Positions 59,311 through 64,000 of a DNA stretch of 64,000 nucleotides are shown here, in pieces (the first letter of the stretch is position 1; every line of letters begins with the position of its first letter). The notes below the pieces were generated by a model. It worked only from the letters and a program-made list of their open reading frames with translations. It ran no database searches and was not told where the DNA came from. Position numbers and translations under genes: made by a program. This DNA is from Paramacrobiotus metropolitanus (lineage: Eukaryota; Tardigrada; Eutardigrada; Parachela; Macrobiotidae): positions 124,001-188,000 of the forward strand of contig NW_026570395.1 of NCBI RefSeq assembly GCF_019649055.1, in the 5' to 3' direction.

Positions 59311-60779
59311 CTACATAATGGACATTTAACTTTAATAACAGCAGCACGCTAACCAATATTTACTTAACATAATAATCAGTCAACCACAGAAACTTCTTTA
59401 TGTACCCAAAAATACTACACCCGTTTAAATTTGGACGCATACAAGCAACGTAAAACAGTTTTTCCCAAAACTTATATAATTTCCAGGAAGCTGTTACCGT
59501 GTATAAAACTGATAAACAAATACACACCGCACCCAAAATGCGGGCATCAAACATAAGAAAATTGCCCCCATTTAAGGTAATTTCCACTGCATATGCACAT
59601 GTAGTATCGTATGTACTATGTACCTGTTTTACAAACTGGTCATTTTTGCCCAAATAAATATGTCAATGAAGCGTGCTGTAGCACTCAACGTTTCTTGATA
59701 AGCTGAAAAGACATTCAGAATTTCGTATCCCGCAATAATGGGAGCAACAAATGGCTTTCTGGCAAACGAAAATTTAAAATTAAATACCGGTGTCTGCTGA
59801 CAAAGTTTAACAAATTTATGAAAGCTGAAGACATTTGGTTACTCTGTACCCAAATGTATCCCCGATCAGCATAGCATAGAAGAAGTGTTTCTGTTATAAT
59901 AATCATTTTGTTTTTATTACCGAGTTTGTATCCGATATTCGATACTTATTAAAAGTACTGAAACTCTGTACATACTGTTTATCGAGAGCCATGTTTTATG
60001 GAATTCGAATGTATTTTATTGAAAGATTTTGCATTCTTGCTATACCGGTACCTAGTAAAGAAAATGAAGTCGGCTAAATAATCTGTTTTGTTATTAAAGT
60101 GAACACTGTATCCACCCTTGACACCCTCGTTTTTTATAGGCACCCAGTTTTGCACTCTGTTCATTTTTGACGCCCCATTTTTAGGGATTATTTTTATAAG
60201 CTTATTTAACTTATTTTGTACCGTAGTTATCTATTTGATGGCATGCATTATAATGGATAGGAACATATTACGGAGCGTGCATTTCACCGTCACTGTAAAT
60301 CAGACTTGGGCCAACAGAGTTTTCAACTATCTACCCACCCCACCAAACCGTATAATTCCACCACGCTAACAAATAGTAGACCTTCGCCCACCAACGATAA
60401 ATGTTTTTACTGTCCACCCACCCTCCCACTGGCTTTAAAAATTTTTAGCCAGCTCTGTTTGGCTCGTTATACACTTCAGCAATACCAGGTACTGCAGAAA
60501 GCAAGTAACCAAAAACACATGTACATTTTCATAGGCCATGGTGACTAGAAATGACGCTGATGGTAGGAAATCATCGCTGAGCACGGAAATGATTTTCTCG
60601 AATGTCAGCTGACAAAACAGTATTTTTTTAAAGTAGCGTGAAAAGGAAAAAGTGAAACCCTTACAATAAGGACGCACAATTGCAAACGTTTTCTCAAAGG
60701 ACTGAAAATAAAAGCTTTACCAGGTCACGTTCTTTCATTTTCATTTCTAACGGGCTATCTGTTAATTCTTACGAAGTGT
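59311..60779. other. intergenic, nothing certain
   Basis: 60,110-60,190 resembles the CCACCCTT...GTTTTTTATA repeats at 31,095-31,190. No gene supported. Confidence 0.4.
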
Positions 60780-62190
60780 CCTTGGTCCGGGTCGATGGGA
60801 AGGACCTTTGCTGACAGTGCATGCTTGTATTTTGTCTGAAGCAGGTCTCAGTAGCGCTAGCAGTACGTCCAATAAAATCTTCTCCAACAGGTGCATCTTC
60901 TGTTTGCCACATATGCGCCCAGTATGTCACCTGAATTACAAGTATTGTAATATACCAATTTACACCGGTTGTAAAGGTGAAACACTCTCGCACCATTCGA
61001 GGCATGTGTGAAGTGGAATTAACCTTTCACGGTTGCACTGCGGTCGCAGTCCGCTCCCTAGATGAAGACGAGGCACGGTCCGTCTCGCCCATCCGACTTT
61101 AAGGAAAGGAAATATTGGTACAGCATTTTCGGGAGATAATGGCAATCCATGAGCGGATCTTGACGGGCGAGGTCCGGACGGTTGTGAAAGTCATCCAGAT
61201 AGATATGAAATTTATTGCCATTACATCATAATTCAATACACTCGCAGCAGTATACGGTAGGGGTTCGCTAGCGCAGTATCAAGTATGAAATCGCAGTTAC
61301 TGCCTGTCGGCTTTTGCACTTGAACCGGCTGCACAAGAAGCAGGTCATGCAAAGGATACGATTATCGCAGTGTACTTTAATTTCCAGTTTAATTAAAATT
61401 ATCTTAATAACTTTGTGACAGGAAACTCAGAATTGTGATGCAAATGTTTTATTAAACCAGTTTCTTATTAAACCGGTTGAAACATCAGGTTCATCAACCG
61501 GTCATGTTAGTTCGAATTAAGGCAATCACAGCTTCAGCTGATTTCAAACAGCAGTTGAGTTCATTCCAGCTGATCATGCGACATATTTACTTAGTTGGAG
61601 GCAAATGATAGAATGTTGACAATTACTACAGAATGATACTGTAGCCTGTACTTCAGTCGAATCCCTGCCGTGACGACTGCACGTGGCTTGTAATGTAATG
61701 GAATTACATTACTGTACTTACTTACAGTACTACATTACATGCCACGTGCACAGCAGGAATTCGACTGAAGTACAGACTACAGTATTATTCTGTAGTAATT
61801 CCCACTCCACAAACAACAATACGCACAACAACAATATTTACAGTGTACGTACTAACAGTATTATTCTGTAGTAAATTCCCACTTCGCAAACACCAATATG
61901 TATTTAAAATGATTTCATTTCCTAAGTGTACGTACTAACATAAAATGAATATTAAGTGATTTCTCCGTACATCACCTTTCCCTACCCTTTACTCCGCACA
62001 CAACCTTTAGCACTACTTTTTATTCCGTGCACAACCTTTTTGCGCTACCTTTCATTCGGTAAAGTTGTGTACGGAGTGGTCACCTAATATTACTATTAAA
62101 CTAATAAAGGCTCTACCAAGGTATATCCCTGCATGCTTAACTCTACTCTGTGGGCTTCTTGGTATTACGTACTTACAGATTATGAACGTA
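60780..62190. repeat. conserved flank of the Ig gene duplication, copy B
   Basis: Homologous to 35,520-36,700 in order and orientation. It differs by an inverted-repeat insertion (61,626-61,802), extra sequence at 61,800-62,090 and the LINE at its right end. Confidence 0.7.
61626..61802. repeat. imperfect inverted repeat
   Basis: ATACTGTAGCCTGTACTTCAG through the CACGTGGC block is followed by its complement (GCCACGTGCACAGCAGGAAT... CTGAAGTACAGACTACAGTA). Copy A of the segment (36,400-36,480) has only the left arm, so the second arm arose by local inverted duplication. Confidence 0.7.
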
Positions 62191-64000
62191 CAGATTAGAC
62201 AAGACAAGACAACTTTATTCCCCCAGATTTCTTCTGGCAGGGGCACACCATGCGTTGTGCCGTATGATTAGGTGTAAAATTATAGCTTTTGCAGAACAAA
62301 CATCGATGATGTCAAGAAAATAATATCAAACATAACAAGTTAACAATGTAAAACGTAAAACAAAAGGCGATGTAAAACATGATGTACGTAAAACAAAAGG
62401 AAGGTGAGTTTGGATTCAACTGCATTTTAGTTGCAGAAAGCTTTACATAGGCAGCAGTAACAATTCGCCGCAAAATACTTTGCGGCTATCTTTCAAGATC
62501 TGGTTAAAAAATTGCTTAAACAAAAGAACAGCGTTTTATCGTGCTCCGTCGGCGTGTCCTTTTTTCGTAGTAAGTTTTGCATTGTTTCCACTAGCTCGCC
62601 ATCCGGTATTGAAAGGTCATGGAAAGCTAGTCGCTCTTTTAGTTTCTCCCTGTGTGGAAAGTATCCCGGACATTCATTCAGTGCATGATACTTGTCTTCC
62701 ACAACCTCACAGAAGTTACATATCCGCTCCTCTCGTGACAAACCGTTCCATCTTCCTGTCTCCACAGCCAGATAGTGACCGGAAGTCAACATTTTTACCC
62801 AGTTTCCGCTTATTATCACAGGCATCGTTTTCAACAAGTCCACTTCTCCGCTTACCGGTAGAAACTGAAATAAAAAATGCAACCTGCTGCTCCTGGCAGC
62901 ATTATCCTGTACCGACTTAAACAGATTCACCCGGAATGTTTTCTCGAGTCTCGTCATTATATCAACTGAATTCAGCTGTGCCAGCTGATTACGAATATCT
63001 TGGACCGTGTTTGTTAGGTTAATTTCGATTTCTTCCGGTAATTCCCTGAGCGCATTTTTTATCCAGCATCTCTTTCTGCTTTTGCCAACCAAAATGCTTT
63101 CCTCAAAAGCCGCTCGTAGAAACGTCCCTGAGTTTGCGCGACTGAGCTTTTCGAAAAACCGCATCTGCTGTCGTACTTGTCTGAGACTGAGTGGTAGCAG
63201 ATTCAAAAGGTACAAAATTGCATCGGTGTTCGTAGTGCTTCTGAGACTGAAAATTCGCTTGGCAAAGTTGATCTGCACTTTGTCAATTTCGCTGTTTTTT
63301 CCGCATAATTCCGAGCCATAGGTTAGCACGCTTCCCACGACTGCTTCGAAAATTATTTGTGCAGTCTTCCATGTGAATCCGGTTTTTATCCCTGATACTT
63401 TCTGTATTGCCATGTTGTATCCCATTTTTACCCGCTCTGTTAAATGCTTAGCAGACTTCTTAAGATCGCATTGTTCGTTTAACACAAAACCTAGATACCG
63501 AAATTCTGGAACCTGTTCTAATTTTCGACCATCGATTTCAATGTGGCAGGAAATTTGTCTTCGAATAGCACCTTTCGCCACCATACAAAACGATTTGGCG
63601 TAGCTGATTATCAGCTTGTGTTCTTGTGCAAACTGGCTTAATCGATCTACCGAAATCAACAGTTCCTCTTCGTTTTCGCTTATCAATACGATATCATCGG
63701 CAAACTTCAGGAGGTACACAGGGAGATCTCCCAGTGCAATATCTGTTACACGCCCTTCTCTTACATATTTTGTTAAAGGGTCAACGTATAGATCGAACAA
63801 CATTCCTGATGACGGATAGCCCTGCCTAACACCCTTTTCTAACGGGAAGAATCCTGACGATTCTTTGTTCCATTTTACGCAGTTTTTTGCCGCTCCATAC
63901 ATGTTTTTCAAAAATCTTAACATTTTTAACGAAATTCCTAACTCAGTCAAACGTTCCCATAACTTCTGGTGACAAACTGTGTCAAACGCACTAGAAAAAT
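62191..64000 (-). mobile_element. non-LTR retrotransposon (LINE), 5' part outside the window
   Basis: The 3' end lies near 62,191, where homology to copy A of the Ig flank stops and a minus-strand tail of TTGTC repeats and an AATAAA begin. A ~230-bp 3' UTR separates this tail from the stop codon at 62,493. The element extends right beyond the window. Confidence 0.75.
62493..64000 (-). CDS. LINE reverse transcriptase (partial)
   Basis: Open from the window edge (SSAFDTVCHQKLWERL) to the stop at 62,493, about 502 codons without interruption. Reverse-transcriptase motifs in order: GVRQGYPSSGMLFDLYVDPL, YLLKFADDIVLI with the catalytic Asp pair, EFRYLGFVLN, and a C-terminal zinc-binding CNFCEVVEDKYHALNEC. 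The layout suits a CR1/Jockey-like clade; N-terminal endonuclease not in view. The intact frame suggests a recent copy. An ATG used as a start around 63,950 would be artificial because the frame runs on upstream. Confidence 0.9.
   Translation of the reverse strand, partial: FSSAFDTVCHQKLWERLTELGISLKMLRFLKNMYGAAKNCVKWNKESSGFFPLEKGVRQGYPSSGMLFDLYVDPLTKYVREGRVTDIALGDLPVYLLKFADDIVLISENEEELLISVDRLSQFAQEHKLIISYAKSFCMVAKGAIRRQISCHIEIDGRKLEQVPEFRYLGFVLNEQCDLKKSAKHLTERVKMGYNMAIQKVSGIKTGFTWKTAQIIFEAVVGSVLTYGSELCGKNSEIDKVQINFAKRIFSLRSTTNTDAILYLLNLLPLSLRQVRQQMRFFEKLSRANSGTFLRAAFEESILVGKSRKRCWIKNALRELPEEIEINLTNTVQDIRNQLAQLNSVDIMTRLEKTFRVNLFKSVQDNAARSSRLHFLFQFLPVSGEVDLLKTMPVIISGNWVKMLTSGHYLAVETGRWNGLSREERICNFCEVVEDKYHALNECPGYFPHREKLKERLAFHDLSIPDGELVETMQNLLRKKDTPTEHDKTLFFCLSNFLTRS

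Noticed and set aside
59311-59356. N-terminal extension of Ig paralogue B
   Set aside because: It begins at a TTG and crosses a good splice acceptor; the true upstream exon lies elsewhere.

Overview
The window is eukaryotic nuclear DNA from an animal. Its genes are split by short GT-AG introns (about 50-550 bp), several products carry signal peptides, and one gene is a clear orthologue of the homeobox gene rough. FLYWCH zinc fingers, EB-like cysteine modules and many duplicated secreted proteins with no obvious relatives suggest an ecdysozoan. A tardigrade would fit, but that is inference with low confidence.

Layout. 1-9,230: possible end of a + strand gene, then a tandem duplication (~4.2 kb unit) of a minus-strand FLYWCH gene; the right copy splices cleanly to 262 codons and the left copy is decayed. 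9,655-22,195: a transposon-rich block. Repeat units with terminal inverted repeats and a CTAAGAAAC-type satellite surround a large minus-strand Helitron with HUH Rep, Pif1 helicase and a C-terminal Ulp1/C48-like protease domain, followed by an RPA1-like gene in the same orientation. 22,200-24,250 and 38,000-40,200: a duplicated secreted EB-type gene, broken in the first copy and intact in the second. 24,300-34,200: mostly repeats, plus one single-pass membrane protein gene. 34,225-36,700 and 58,490-62,190: a second duplicated segment, each copy with a two-Ig-domain secreted protein gene.

41,892-42,800 holds a two-exon gene for a secreted protein made of ~24-residue cysteine repeats. 44,867-48,984 holds two tandem DHRS1-like short-chain dehydrogenases; the second has a one-base deletion and lacks one intron of the first. 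50,095-53,785 contains two LTR-like fossils, one enclosing ~2 kb of GC-rich ~80-bp minisatellite. 55,044-56,694 is rough, with a TATA box. The right edge (62,493-64,000) is a LINE reverse transcriptase that runs out of the window.

The genes form no operon or visible pathway. The common theme is recent local duplication with one copy decaying, alongside heavy invasion by TIR elements, a Helitron, LTR relics and a LINE. Exon borders were read by eye from splice signals and frame continuity; similarity statements come from motif recognition, not database searches.
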